Origin: a virus
Length of the DNA stretch: 54,055 nucleotides
Direction: 5' to 3' (one strand)
IMG/VR virus record: IMGVR_UViG_3300010155_000008
Location: 1-54,055 of that record
Position numbers and translations under genes: made by a program. Positions 9,521 to 19,920 of the stretch are shown one piece after another. The stretch's first letter is position 1. Each line of letters starts with the position of its first letter. Under the pieces are notes generated by a model that had not been told where the DNA came from, ran no database searches, and was given only the letters and a program-made list of their open reading frames with translations.

Positions 9521-12500
9521 ATGGCAAGATACCCACAAGGAGTTTCCTCATTTATACCTACATATCAGGCATATGAACCTGACTTTACCACTATGGGTAA
9601 AATGTTGAGTATTAAACAAAATCAATATGATCAAAATTGGAAGAAACTTAATAACATTTATAGTTCTTTATATTTTTCTAAAACAAGTCATGGAGAAAGT
9701 CAAAAAGTAAAAGATCAATTAAGAAATGAAATAGATTTTAATCTTAAAAGAGTATCTGGATTAGATCTTTCTTTAGAACAAAATGTTCAAGCTGCACAAC
9801 AAGTATTTCAACCTTTTTATCAAAATAAAAGTTTGATGTATGATATGGCAGCAACTAAAAATTGGAATACTGCAAAGAATAGAGCATTAGGTTATCAAAA
9901 TTCTATTGATCCGAAAGAGCATGGATTGTGGTGGGAAGATGGATTTCTAGAGTTAGATTATAAACTTCAAGAATTTCAAAATACACCCTATGATGAAATT
10001 CAAAGTACAGGATTAGCTTCAGTAAATTATACACCTTATGTAGATATAGGATTAATGGCTGGAGAAATGGCAAAAGAATTTGGTGATAGAACCGTTTCTT
10101 CAACAAGTAAGGATGGTTTATATGAGATAACAACTACAAATGGACCTGCTATTTTAATGCAACCTTTATCTCAACTTTACCAATTAAGAATGGGTAATGA
10201 TCCTAGAGTACAAGCGATGTATAAAACACAAGCTTATGTAGATAGAAAGAATTGGTCACAAAGTCATGCTGGTGAATATGATGGAGATGTTAAGGCTGCA
10301 GAAATGGCTTATCTTGAAAATGAATTTAAAGTATTACAAGGTGGAGTTAAAAAGACTAATAAAAAATTAAAAGGTAATGAAGAGTCTTTTAATAAAATGC
10401 AAAGCCTTTTACAGACTGCATTACAAAATGGTACAGCTTCTCCAGATGCTGAAAAGGTTTTAAGAAATGTTTCATCTAATAAAGAGTTAGTTTCAGCACT
10501 TTTAAATATAAGTAATTTAGAAAAAGATATGGTGAGTGATGGTTCATCAAATGGAAATACATCAACAGGAAAACAAGTTATCTTTGAAGGTAATATAGAT
10601 GTGCTAAGAAATAGAGTAGATATTTTAAGAGCTAATTCTTTAATGATGCAAGATTTTAATAAAGCAGCTTATTCATATTCTCAAAGAAATATGAAAACAA
10701 CACAAAAAGCAGATGAATATAAATTAGCTGAATTTAAAGATATGCTTAAAGCTAAAAGTGATAGAAGTATTGCAATGGACAAATTTCGTGTTGAGTCTGG
10801 AACAGCTGTTTGGAGTGCTACAAAAAATGGTATAGAAGCAGTTGATGTTAAAAATAGAAACAGTTGGCAATCAGAAGGTCCTATTGCAGGTGTCACAGCA
10901 AACGAAACAAATTTAAAAACATTTGTTCAAGGTCAAATATCAAGTGAATGGAAACAAGCTAAACCCGGTATAGTTCAAGGTTTAGAGATAGCAACAGCAA
11001 TTGGTATAGAAGGAAGTTCTACTAAACATGGTGAAAGAATTGCTAATACTCTCAATAGAGGTAAATATGAAAATAAAGAAGGAATTGCTATAAATGTACA
11101 TGGGGAGGCTTTAACTTTAACTAATGTTAAAGATGCATTAAATAAATCAACTAATTCAGAAGAGTTTGAAAAAGAAACTGGTTTAAATTTAAGTGATCTT
11201 TCAACATTAAATACAGAACTTTTAGACTTGATGACTAATGATGAAACTACAGCAACTTTAATTAATAGTACTTTTCAAACTGAAGTTGATAAACAAAAGG
11301 TTGTTAATTGGAGAAAAGGAGCTATAAAAAATAAAATTTTATTAAAAGGTATTTATGCTGAAAAAGCGTGGTTAAGGGAAAATACTGAAAAATTACTTAA
11401 AAAAGCAAAACAATCTAGTGGACCTTTGCATAATGCTTCATTTGCAGTTGATCCAAATACAGGAAGATTCCTTGAAGAAAAAGAATATTATGATAATGCA
11501 TTAGAGGCTGTTTTAGAAGGAGGTGTAGCAAATCGTTTTTTAAATAGCATTGGCTTGGATAAAGACTACTTAAAAAGGTATTTAGCTGATCAAAGAAGAT
11601 ATGATAAAAGAGAGCAACAGCTAACTGAGTCTGCAAATAAACAATGGGAAAAGGGTAATTATTTAGGATGGCTTAAAGATCAAACTGAATCAACTTTTAA
11701 TACATATAAAGATTGGGATGATATTTTTTATCCTGATAATATACTTGGAGAGCTTTTAAAAAGTGCTTCTGTAGCTGACTATGACGATGTAAAAGAAGCT
11801 TGGGATAGAGAATGGACTAATAGTAGAAACTTTAAAGAAGCTCCACCATCTTCATTTGGTACAGGATCAGGAATTAGTTCTATGCCCGCAAGTGCAATAG
11901 TAACACCTGGAAATCAAGGAGCATTACCTACACAAGATTTTTATGGAATTGAAGGTGGTAAAATTGGAATTTATGATGATTATGGAAATGTAAAAGGTTT
12001 ATCTAATATAGGTGGCGAGTTAAGTGCAGAATCTCCTGTTATATTTTCTGGAGTTGGTACAACTAATGAAGTTTTAGATGATGATGTAAACACAATTGAA
12101 CATCAAAAGATTGCTAAAATGATTTGGGAAGCACATGGAGATAGAAACTTATATAAAAAAGGTGAAGGATTTAAAGTAATAGTAAAACCTACAACAGAGA
12201 TAAGTGGTAATAAAGCAGCTTATACAATAATGCCTACAAAAGCAATTTTAGATAATTTAATTACTACAGGTGAAGATGAAGAGAAGGACAAAATGAAACA
12301 AGATTTTCTTGTAAATGGAGCTACGATAATATCAGATAGAAGTCAATTTGATTCATATGCATTTGAAGCATCAACTACAAATCCAATAGAAGCTTCATTA
12401 AAAAGAAAAGTTAAATTAGAAACTGATGGTATTGCTGAAGATAGCTATGATATTGAACCTGGTTATGGAATGGATTTTACATATAATAATAAAACAAATC

Positions 12501-12775
12501 AGTATTCTATAAATCATAGATTTAAAGCATTTGATTTAGAAACTTATTTATCTACAGGTACTCTTATGGAAACATCTGTTCCTGTAAATTTAGTAAATGG
12601 AGAAACATTATATACACAATTTGAATCATTTCAAACTTCTACAATGCCTGTAACTCAAGCAGCAAATACCGAAAGAGTTAATGTAATAAGAGCTCTTAAA
12701 CAAAGAAATCCTAATATTACAGATGATCAAATAAGACAAATTTTTACAACTTATAACTTTCAATATAATCTTTAA
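9521..12775 (+). CDS. Large structural or cargo protein with SFIPTY N-terminus
   Basis: A 1084-residue protein. The N-terminus (SFIPTYQAYEPDF followed by KQNQYDQNW) resembles the start of large virion or cargo proteins in crAss-like phages, where a short aromatic/Pro segment precedes a long helical region with a QxxYD core. The rest is mostly charged, helix-prone sequence with no catalytic motif that I can identify. A Gly/Ser/Pro-rich linker sits near residues 780-805. The C-terminal third looks more beta-rich. A 67-base gap separates it from the gene to the left, one of the largest in this block; a weak 6-bp AT-rich inverted repeat (9461-9475) lies in it. The next gene starts 2 bases after its stop. 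No Shine-Dalgarno sequence is visible; the ATG follows an A-rich run. Confidence 0.7.
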   Translation: MARYPQGVSSFIPTYQAYEPDFTTMGKMLSIKQNQYDQNWKKLNNIYSSLYFSKTSHGESQKVKDQLRNEIDFNLKRVSGLDLSLEQNVQAAQQVFQPFYQNKSLMYDMAATKNWNTAKNRALGYQNSIDPKEHGLWWEDGFLELDYKLQEFQNTPYDEIQSTGLASVNYTPYVDIGLMAGEMAKEFGDRTVSSTSKDGLYEITTTNGPAILMQPLSQLYQLRMGNDPRVQAMYKTQAYVDRKNWSQSHAGEYDGDVKAAEMAYLENEFKVLQGGVKKTNKKLKGNEESFNKMQSLLQTALQNGTASPDAEKVLRNVSSNKELVSALLNISNLEKDMVSDGSSNGNTSTGKQVIFEGNIDVLRNRVDILRANSLMMQDFNKAAYSYSQRNMKTTQKADEYKLAEFKDMLKAKSDRSIAMDKFRVESGTAVWSATKNGIEAVDVKNRNSWQSEGPIAGVTANETNLKTFVQGQISSEWKQAKPGIVQGLEIATAIGIEGSSTKHGERIANTLNRGKYENKEGIAINVHGEALTLTNVKDALNKSTNSEEFEKETGLNLSDLSTLNTELLDLMTNDETTATLINSTFQTEVDKQKVVNWRKGAIKNKILLKGIYAEKAWLRENTEKLLKKAKQSSGPLHNASFAVDPNTGRFLEEKEYYDNALEAVLEGGVANRFLNSIGLDKDYLKRYLADQRRYDKREQQLTESANKQWEKGNYLGWLKDQTESTFNTYKDWDDIFYPDNILGELLKSASVADYDDVKEAWDREWTNSRNFKEAPPSSFGTGSGISSMPASAIVTPGNQGALPTQDFYGIEGGKIGIYDDYGNVKGLSNIGGELSAESPVIFSGVGTTNEVLDDDVNTIEHQKIAKMIWEAHGDRNLYKKGEGFKVIVKPTTEISGNKAAYTIMPTKAILDNLITTGEDEEKDKMKQDFLVNGATIISDRSQFDSYAFEASTTNPIEASLKRKVKLETDGIAEDSYDIEPGYGMDFTYNNKTNQYSINHRFKAFDLETYLSTGTLMETSVPVNLVNGETLYTQFESFQTSTMPVTQAANTERVNVIRALKQRNPNITDDQIRQIFTTYNFQYNL

Positions 12776-12777
12776 AA

Positions 12778-15700
12778 ATGGCTGAGGAAGTAAATAATAC
12801 AGGACAACCTTTGTCAGAGTATACAAATCTTGAGACAAAGTTGTCAACTCCTGAAAATACACAACCAGTTTCAAACATAAATTCTATTGGACCTGGTTTT
12901 GGTGTAAATAATAAATTAGATATTCCGGGTCCCTCTATAATGAATAATATTGTAGGTTATCCTGATAATTTACCTGGTGGACAAGCAATAGGTGATACAA
13001 GAAATTCATTAAAAGAATTTATAGCTACAGAATCTCAAGGTATTTCTGATGCAGCAGGTAAAAATAGTTATGGTAAAATGTTTAACTATGATGCAGGACC
13101 TGATAGTAATAATTTTTATGATAGATATGCTGCATATGGAGATGATAAATTTGCTGAAATAGGTTTTCATCCTTTTAGAGATAATGAAGCTAACTTTAAT
13201 GCTAATACTACAATGTGGAATGATTGGAGTAGAATGCTTACCCATTCATTTCCTGTATTATTAAAAAGAGGATTTATAGATGGACCCAAGAGTTTAGTAA
13301 AAATGATTGGGGGTGATTTTACTGGAGCTGATTTACAAGATGCAGCAGAATATGAAAGAGCTGCTGCTATTGGTATGTCTAATAAAGAAGGTGGAATAAC
13401 AGGAGTAAGTGCTTTTATGAATAATGCTTTCATGAACTTTGGTTATACTGCAGGTATAATTACTGAAGCTATAGTAGAAGAAGTTGGATTAAGTTTTCTG
13501 ACTGGAGCAACTAGTGGAGCAACTGGTGGAATTCAAGCAATGAGAACGACTAAGATTATTGAAGATATTGGAAAAGGTCTTGGTAAAATTAAAACAGGTG
13601 CTAAGGCTGTAAAAGAAATTATACCTAAGTTTTCTACACCAACGACTGCAAGAACTTTTTGGGAAAGTTCTAGAGGTAAAAAACTTTCTTCAATTGGAAG
13701 AACTCTTAATCCTTTAGAAAATACTGTAGATGTACTAAGAGATATAAGAAAATCTACTAAAGCTGGTGAATATTTAGATGGATTAGCTCTTCTTTCTAAA
13801 ACTTCAGGTAGTTTTTATAGAGATGTAAGAAATATAAATATGGCAATATCTGAATCTAGATTAGAAGCAGGTATGGTTGAAAATAAAATATTTCATAAAT
13901 TGTATGATGATCATTATGATAAAGTTGGTAAAATTCCAGATAGTAATGAACAGTATGCAATGAGGCAACAAGCTAAAAAGGGTTCTTTAGAAACGTTTTA
14001 TGCAAATGCAGGTATTATATATTTAACTAATCAAATTACTTTTGGTAATATAACAAATCCTAAAGGTGGATTAAATAATTTTTTAAAACAAACTAGAAAA
14101 GAAATTTATGAAGTTGGTGCTAAATCTGGAGAAAAACAGTTTGGTACTTTAGGTAAAGTAATATTTGATAATACAAAAAAAGCTTTTGTATTTGAAAAAA
14201 ATAACTTAATGAACTTAGCTAAGAGTTGGTGGAAACAGCCTGGATATGCTACAGCAAAAAAGACTTTAGGATATTTTAAAGCTAATGTATCTGAAGGTAT
14301 TCAAGAAAATTTACAAGAAGCAATTGCTAGAGCAAATGAGAATCATTATATAGAGGCTTATAAACAGCAAGGTCCTTCAGCTTCACTTTATGCTAAAGGT
14401 GTAAATAAAAGGAGTTATCAAGTTCAGAGTGGCATACTTGGGAGTACACATATGGATGACTATTGGAAAGAGTTAGGAAAAGAATTTAGTGCTCAAGGAT
14501 TTGAAACATTTATGTCTGGTTTCATGATGGGAACTTTTTCTAAACCTTTAAATAATGCAATTCCATTTTTATCTACACAAAAAGCTAGGATTTTTGATAA
14601 AGCTGCATTTGAAAAATGGAAAAAGACAAAACTTGAAGTAACTAAAGGAATTGTTGATAATCTAAATGATATCAACATAGATCAATTAATTAATAGTAGA
14701 TTAATGAATCTTGGGACTCAAGAAAAAGTTTCTGAAATTCAAAAAAAAGGAACTAAAAAAGAAGCATTAGATGCTGAAGTAGATGCATTTGTATCTACTA
14801 TGGCTTTAATGAGAAGAACTGGTACTGCAGGTGTATTTATAGAAAAGCTTAATTCTATGCAAGAACTTACTGATCTAGAATTAGCTGATGCAGTAAAATC
14901 TTTAAGTGTAGAAAATGTTCCAAAATATAGAAAAAGAATTACTAATTCTATTGCTAAATTAAAATCAATAGAAACTAAATTTAAAGAAGCTGAAGATAAT
15001 CTTGAAAATCCTGTTGATATTCAAAAGATATCTGCAGAAGAAATGAAGACTCCTGAAGGTCAAGCTTTAATTAGATTACATAATGCTTGGAATAAATCTG
15101 TAGAAAACTTTGTATACTTAAATACAGCCTTTGAAGATACAACTAAAAGAATGAGTTCTATCTATAATAATTATTTACAAAGTACTTCACTTGCTACTGT
15201 AGACTATGGTGCTGCTAAAGTTTTATTTAAACCACAAACTATTAGTAGACAACTAGGTATACTTGAACAAGAGCTTGCTATAGAAAGACAAAAAGAGGAT
15301 ATTCCACAATCTGAAAAATCTAAAAATGTAAAAGATAAAGAAAAACAAATTGATGCCTTAAAAGAATTTCAAAATGCTCAAGCTTTATTTTATGGATTTT
15401 ATCAAAGAAATGAAACCCCTACTATTAACTTAGCTAAAAAAAGATTAAAAGAATTTGATGATATAAAAGATCCCACTCAAGAACAAATTGATGGAAAACT
15501 TAATCAATTATTGGGAGATATTACTGATGAAAAGAAACAAGTTGAGGTAAATAAAGCACTAAAAGATACGCATGATAAATACATAAGATCATTAGCAATA
15601 GAAAATAATGCTACAATCTTCCAATCTAGTTTAGATGAGGCCTTTAATCAGTTAGTTGATTATTATAAACTTGAATTTGAATCAAGAGCTGTAGCAGAAC

Positions 15701-18700
15701 ATATTGATTTACTTACTGATCCAGGTGAATTTTTAAAGTTAGTTCTTGAAAATGAAAAAACTTTTGAAAGACTTGATGAATTTAGGAATGAATTACATTC
15801 AGAAATTGTAGATAGAGAAATAAATAAAGTAGCTTTAGATCAATTGTTAAATGCATTAGCAAATAATGCTCCTCCACTTTATATGGATAAAAATCAAGTT
15901 ATTGATATATTAGATAATAAAAAAGTTCCAGACTTTTTTACAGGTCATAAACAGGAAATTTATAATATTGGTAGTGAACCATATAGACAGGGAAAAGAAC
16001 TTATAGATAACTATATAACAACAGCAAATATACTAACTGCTAATATAGATCCTATTTCAGGAGTAGAAATGACTCCTGAAATGAAGAAATCTGTTGAAGA
16101 AGTTCAAAAGGTATTTAAAGATTCTAAAGATATAGGAAGTTTTAAAGGTATGTATCTTAAAGATGGTGATGTATATTCTAGAGTTTCTAATGTAATGTCA
16201 AAACTTTTTACAGATGAAGGTTATAATAGATTAAATCAAGTTATCAAAACTAAAGATGAAGCTTTTGTAAATTCTGAAGATGTTTTTGAGTTTAATCAAG
16301 AAAATATAAATTTGTTTATTAAAGAACTTAAACTTGATGTAGATTCAGGAAGATATGGGGAAACTGATGGAGGTATAACTGAAACAACTTTATCTAATTT
16401 AAAATTAGAACTTGAATCATTATTAAAGGGTGAGGTTTTAAACTCTTATCAAAAAGAAATTGCTGAATTAGAAAGTGGTAAAACTAAATACGAAGGTTCA
16501 CTTGTTGCTTTAGAAAATATAAGAATTATAGATAAAGAAATAGAAACTTTAAAATCTAATAAATATAATAAAGAAGAAATTACTAATGATATTTTAACTG
16601 ATGTAGTATATAAGGTCATGCCTATTATTACTTATGAAGGAGGAAGAGTTAGAGGTATAACTGCAGATGATATGGTCAGAGATTTCTTTGATCCTCAATC
16701 TGAACTCAGATATGATAACTATAAAGATAAAATTAGTGAAGAAGCATTTATTGCTTTATTTGGAGAAAGCGGACACTTAACTAAATTAAAAGAAAGAGTA
16801 GCATCAGGTGATATTTATATTTTTGCTAAAAATTTAGAAATAACTGATAATCAATTATTTAATAAAGAAGGAACTAAACTGAATAATGTTGGAGGTGCAA
16901 TTGATTTAATAATTGTAGATAAAACTGGTAAAAAATATATTGTTGATTTAAAAACAGGAAAACCAAGTAAATGGGCAACGTTTTTAATACCTGGTGATGA
17001 TAACTTTAATTATAAAAAGTATTTTGAAAACAGCATGCAACAAAGAGCCTATTCAAATTTATTTTATAATAAATCTAATGGTAAAGATATTGAAACTTTA
17101 TTATTACCTATATCTATTATAGAAGATACAGATGGTTATATTACAGAAGTTAAAAGTATTCCAGATAAAGATTTTAAAGGTCAAAAAACTTTTGATAATC
17201 TTGTTGATGGTCATATGTTTATAAAAACAGATAATAATGCTAGAATTCAAATAGGTAAGAATAAGGTTAAGGTAACTGATATTGATAAATATATACCAAG
17301 ACAAAGTATTGAAAAAGAAATTTCTGAAGAAAAGAAATTAAGTTCTAAAGAAGTTGTGGTAATAGAACAAAGAAAAAAGGATATAATACTAAAAATAAAG
17401 GCTTTAAAAAGAAAAGCTAATGTAGATACAGAAGCTATAGATGAATTAGAAGATGAATTAGAAGATGTTAAAAAGATCTTAAAACCTAATATTGCAAAAA
17501 AAACTCCAGAAGAAGATGAGGATAAAGAGTTTTATATTGATTTAAGAAAAAGGAAAAGAGCTGCTCAAGAAAATATAATTGAAACTTTAGAAGGAGTTAA
17601 AGAAAAAATAGGAGTAGAAACAGATTATGTAAATAATAAAGGAGTATCTATTAAAATCAAAAAAGGTTTTAATTTACCTAATTCAAAGATAACACTGGAA
17701 GAAGCTAAACAGACAGCTATTGTTAGTATTAATTTGAGAATAGAACAACTTTATAGATATGATATACTAAATCATGAAAGAAAAGATTTAGTTAAAGATA
17801 CTATAGATAATATAACAGGTAGAGTTTTTAATTCTGAAATTGGAAAAATATTTGATAAAAGAATAGATGATTGGGGAAATGAAGGAGCTTTACAAACAAT
17901 TATGATTGATTCTGTATATGTAACTGATGAAGGAAACTATGGAATTTTAGCAAGAAATTTAAGACGAGATAAATTATATGATATGATAGTTACTCCTGAA
18001 GGAGATGTTATATCCCATAATAATCAAGGTAAAATAGGAGAAGTGAAAAATCCTAAAGTTAAGATTGATGATTTTATAAAGTTTGAGAAAAGTGATTTTG
18101 CTAGAAAGAAAACTGATGAGGATAGAGCTAAAGAAGAAGCTTCTAAGAAATCTGGTAAAGAAACTAGAGATATAGACAAAGCTTCTGATATTAAAATTAT
18201 AGATGAATTTAGTGCTGTAACAACAGGTTTTATAAATGGAAAATTTGTACCAAGAACTTTAGAAGAAGGTCTTTTACACATAGATAAATTCTTAGAAAAA
18301 ACTTTTGGGTGGTCAAATGTTAAAACTACTCATAAGATAAAAACTATTAAAGATAAAATTTCTGAAAGTACAGAGGATGTGTTTACTATTACAGCTGATG
18401 GTACAACATTTATAGTAGATCAAGCAGCAGTTGGATTTGCAACTACTCCTGCAGGTAAGACTAGTACTTTTATTATTACATTACTTGATATAGTAAATGC
18501 TAAAGAAAATGCAGAAGAAAAAGCTCCTGTTACTAAATCTAAAGGTAAAATTATTCAATCAATTGAACCTACTATTGAAACAATAGGTAATATAACTTTT
18601 GGTACTGCAGGTCAAGTAGGAGAAAACAAAAATCAAGATGGTGTTTATATAGATACAGAAAATGGATTATATATTTTAGCAGATGGTATGGGAGGAATGG

Positions 18701-19920
18701 GTCGAGTAGCAAGTCAATCTCCTGAACAAGCTTCTTCTGATGTAATTAATATGTTAAAAGGTACACCAGTAAAAACTGGAACTGAATTATTATATGAAGA
18801 ATTTCAGAAAAATCCAGAGATGACTGCAGAAGAAGCTATGGATTTTCTAGGTATGGATGAAGACACTCCAACTGCTTGGATAGCTAAAGATAATCTAAGT
18901 TTTTTATTAGCTGCTTTTAAAGGAGTAGACTTTACTAAAACATCTGATGATAAAGGTTATAAGGCAACAACTACAGGTGCAGTCTCAGCAGTAGCAAAAA
19001 GAGTAGCTCCAAATAAATATAAAATAGAAAAGGTAGGGGATACTGTATTTTTTGTAGTAAATAAAAATGGTAAAGTAATTCAGTCTCATGGTTTATCTAC
19101 AAGTGCTAGTGTTGATGAAGCATATATGTTTAGTATAAAAGGTGGCAAGCCTCAAATGAATTCACCTAAAGTAGATAAGTTTACAATAGAATTAAAAGAT
19201 GGACAAACATTAGTTCTTGCTACAGATTTTATTGAAACAGAAAAAGCTATGGATGATTTTATCAAAACTGATTTTGGTAAAAATATAGATTTTGAAAAGT
19301 TTCAAAAAGAAAATAAAGAAGATGATTCTACTTTTATAGCTATTAGAGAAGAATCTTTAAAACCTGGAGAAGGACTCGATATTGAAGAATCAAGTTTAAC
19401 AGACTTAGTGAATGATATCAATAATGAAAATAAGAATGATACATCTATAATGTATGATACATTAAATGAATTATATATTTCACAAAAAATTACTCAAGAA
19501 AAATATGATGAATTAAAAACTTTATTAGATGCAAAAGCTAATGCACTTTTAGAAACAACTGTAATAATAAAGTCAGGTGATCTTTATACTTTTAAGGAGG
19601 CATTGGATTCTAAAAATATGCAAGTAGGTGAACAAGTTAGAGTACAAAAACTAGATGGTTCTAAAAAAGCTATTATTGTAAAAAAAGTAGGAAGAGGAAA
19701 TTATAAATCGGTATCTTTAACAGTTAAAGAATTTGAATCAAAAATTGATTTTGGTGAAATCCTTCCTAAAGAGGGAACAGGAAAAATTGAACTTGAAAAA
19801 ACTGGAGATATTCTTTTGGATTTTTTAAATGATAAAAAAGCTCAATTAGATTTAGATAAATCTAAAAAAGATTATCTAGATGAAACAGAGGATAATGATA
19901 TTTTTAATAATTGTAAGTAA
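12778..19920 (+). CDS. Polyvalent cargo protein with PD-(D/E)XK and PP2C domains
   Basis: A 2380-residue multi-domain protein. Residues about 150-650 resemble the helical region of large crAss-like virion/cargo proteins (Asn/Ala-rich segments around YLTNQITFGNIT). Around residues 1360-1400 a PD-(D/E)XK nuclease-type core is visible: GGAIDLIIVD with D1376, then YIVDLKTG with D1390 and K1392. From about residue 1942 a PP2C-type Ser/Thr phosphatase begins: ENKNQDGVY (D1954), LADGMGGMG (D1969-G1970), LVLATDF and a closing EDDSTFIAI, so the metal-binding acids of the family are present. Long coiled, Lys/Glu-rich linkers join the parts. By family knowledge such proteins are packaged or delivered to act on the host early; that is inference here. 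The stop TAA shares one base with the next ATG. Confidence 0.82.
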   Translation: MAEEVNNTGQPLSEYTNLETKLSTPENTQPVSNINSIGPGFGVNNKLDIPGPSIMNNIVGYPDNLPGGQAIGDTRNSLKEFIATESQGISDAAGKNSYGKMFNYDAGPDSNNFYDRYAAYGDDKFAEIGFHPFRDNEANFNANTTMWNDWSRMLTHSFPVLLKRGFIDGPKSLVKMIGGDFTGADLQDAAEYERAAAIGMSNKEGGITGVSAFMNNAFMNFGYTAGIITEAIVEEVGLSFLTGATSGATGGIQAMRTTKIIEDIGKGLGKIKTGAKAVKEIIPKFSTPTTARTFWESSRGKKLSSIGRTLNPLENTVDVLRDIRKSTKAGEYLDGLALLSKTSGSFYRDVRNINMAISESRLEAGMVENKIFHKLYDDHYDKVGKIPDSNEQYAMRQQAKKGSLETFYANAGIIYLTNQITFGNITNPKGGLNNFLKQTRKEIYEVGAKSGEKQFGTLGKVIFDNTKKAFVFEKNNLMNLAKSWWKQPGYATAKKTLGYFKANVSEGIQENLQEAIARANENHYIEAYKQQGPSASLYAKGVNKRSYQVQSGILGSTHMDDYWKELGKEFSAQGFETFMSGFMMGTFSKPLNNAIPFLSTQKARIFDKAAFEKWKKTKLEVTKGIVDNLNDINIDQLINSRLMNLGTQEKVSEIQKKGTKKEALDAEVDAFVSTMALMRRTGTAGVFIEKLNSMQELTDLELADAVKSLSVENVPKYRKRITNSIAKLKSIETKFKEAEDNLENPVDIQKISAEEMKTPEGQALIRLHNAWNKSVENFVYLNTAFEDTTKRMSSIYNNYLQSTSLATVDYGAAKVLFKPQTISRQLGILEQELAIERQKEDIPQSEKSKNVKDKEKQIDALKEFQNAQALFYGFYQRNETPTINLAKKRLKEFDDIKDPTQEQIDGKLNQLLGDITDEKKQVEVNKALKDTHDKYIRSLAIENNATIFQSSLDEAFNQLVDYYKLEFESRAVAEHIDLLTDPGEFLKLVLENEKTFERLDEFRNELHSEIVDREINKVALDQLLNALANNAPPLYMDKNQVIDILDNKKVPDFFTGHKQEIYNIGSEPYRQGKELIDNYITTANILTANIDPISGVEMTPEMKKSVEEVQKVFKDSKDIGSFKGMYLKDGDVYSRVSNVMSKLFTDEGYNRLNQVIKTKDEAFVNSEDVFEFNQENINLFIKELKLDVDSGRYGETDGGITETTLSNLKLELESLLKGEVLNSYQKEIAELESGKTKYEGSLVALENIRIIDKEIETLKSNKYNKEEITNDILTDVVYKVMPIITYEGGRVRGITADDMVRDFFDPQSELRYDNYKDKISEEAFIALFGESGHLTKLKERVASGDIYIFAKNLEITDNQLFNKEGTKLNNVGGAIDLIIVDKTGKKYIVDLKTGKPSKWATFLIPGDDNFNYKKYFENSMQQRAYSNLFYNKSNGKDIETLLLPISIIEDTDGYITEVKSIPDKDFKGQKTFDNLVDGHMFIKTDNNARIQIGKNKVKVTDIDKYIPRQSIEKEISEEKKLSSKEVVVIEQRKKDIILKIKALKRKANVDTEAIDELEDELEDVKKILKPNIAKKTPEEDEDKEFYIDLRKRKRAAQENIIETLEGVKEKIGVETDYVNNKGVSIKIKKGFNLPNSKITLEEAKQTAIVSINLRIEQLYRYDILNHERKDLVKDTIDNITGRVFNSEIGKIFDKRIDDWGNEGALQTIMIDSVYVTDEGNYGILARNLRRDKLYDMIVTPEGDVISHNNQGKIGEVKNPKVKIDDFIKFEKSDFARKKTDEDRAKEEASKKSGKETRDIDKASDIKIIDEFSAVTTGFINGKFVPRTLEEGLLHIDKFLEKTFGWSNVKTTHKIKTIKDKISESTEDVFTITADGTTFIVDQAAVGFATTPAGKTSTFIITLLDIVNAKENAEEKAPVTKSKGKIIQSIEPTIETIGNITFGTAGQVGENKNQDGVYIDTENGLYILADGMGGMGRVASQSPEQASSDVINMLKGTPVKTGTELLYEEFQKNPEMTAEEAMDFLGMDEDTPTAWIAKDNLSFLLAAFKGVDFTKTSDDKGYKATTTGAVSAVAKRVAPNKYKIEKVGDTVFFVVNKNGKVIQSHGLSTSASVDEAYMFSIKGGKPQMNSPKVDKFTIELKDGQTLVLATDFIETEKAMDDFIKTDFGKNIDFEKFQKENKEDDSTFIAIREESLKPGEGLDIEESSLTDLVNDINNENKNDTSIMYDTLNELYISQKITQEKYDELKTLLDAKANALLETTVIIKSGDLYTFKEALDSKNMQVGEQVRVQKLDGSKKAIIVKKVGRGNYKSVSLTVKEFESKIDFGEILPKEGTGKIELEKTGDILLDFLNDKKAQLDLDKSKKDYLDETEDNDIFNNCK

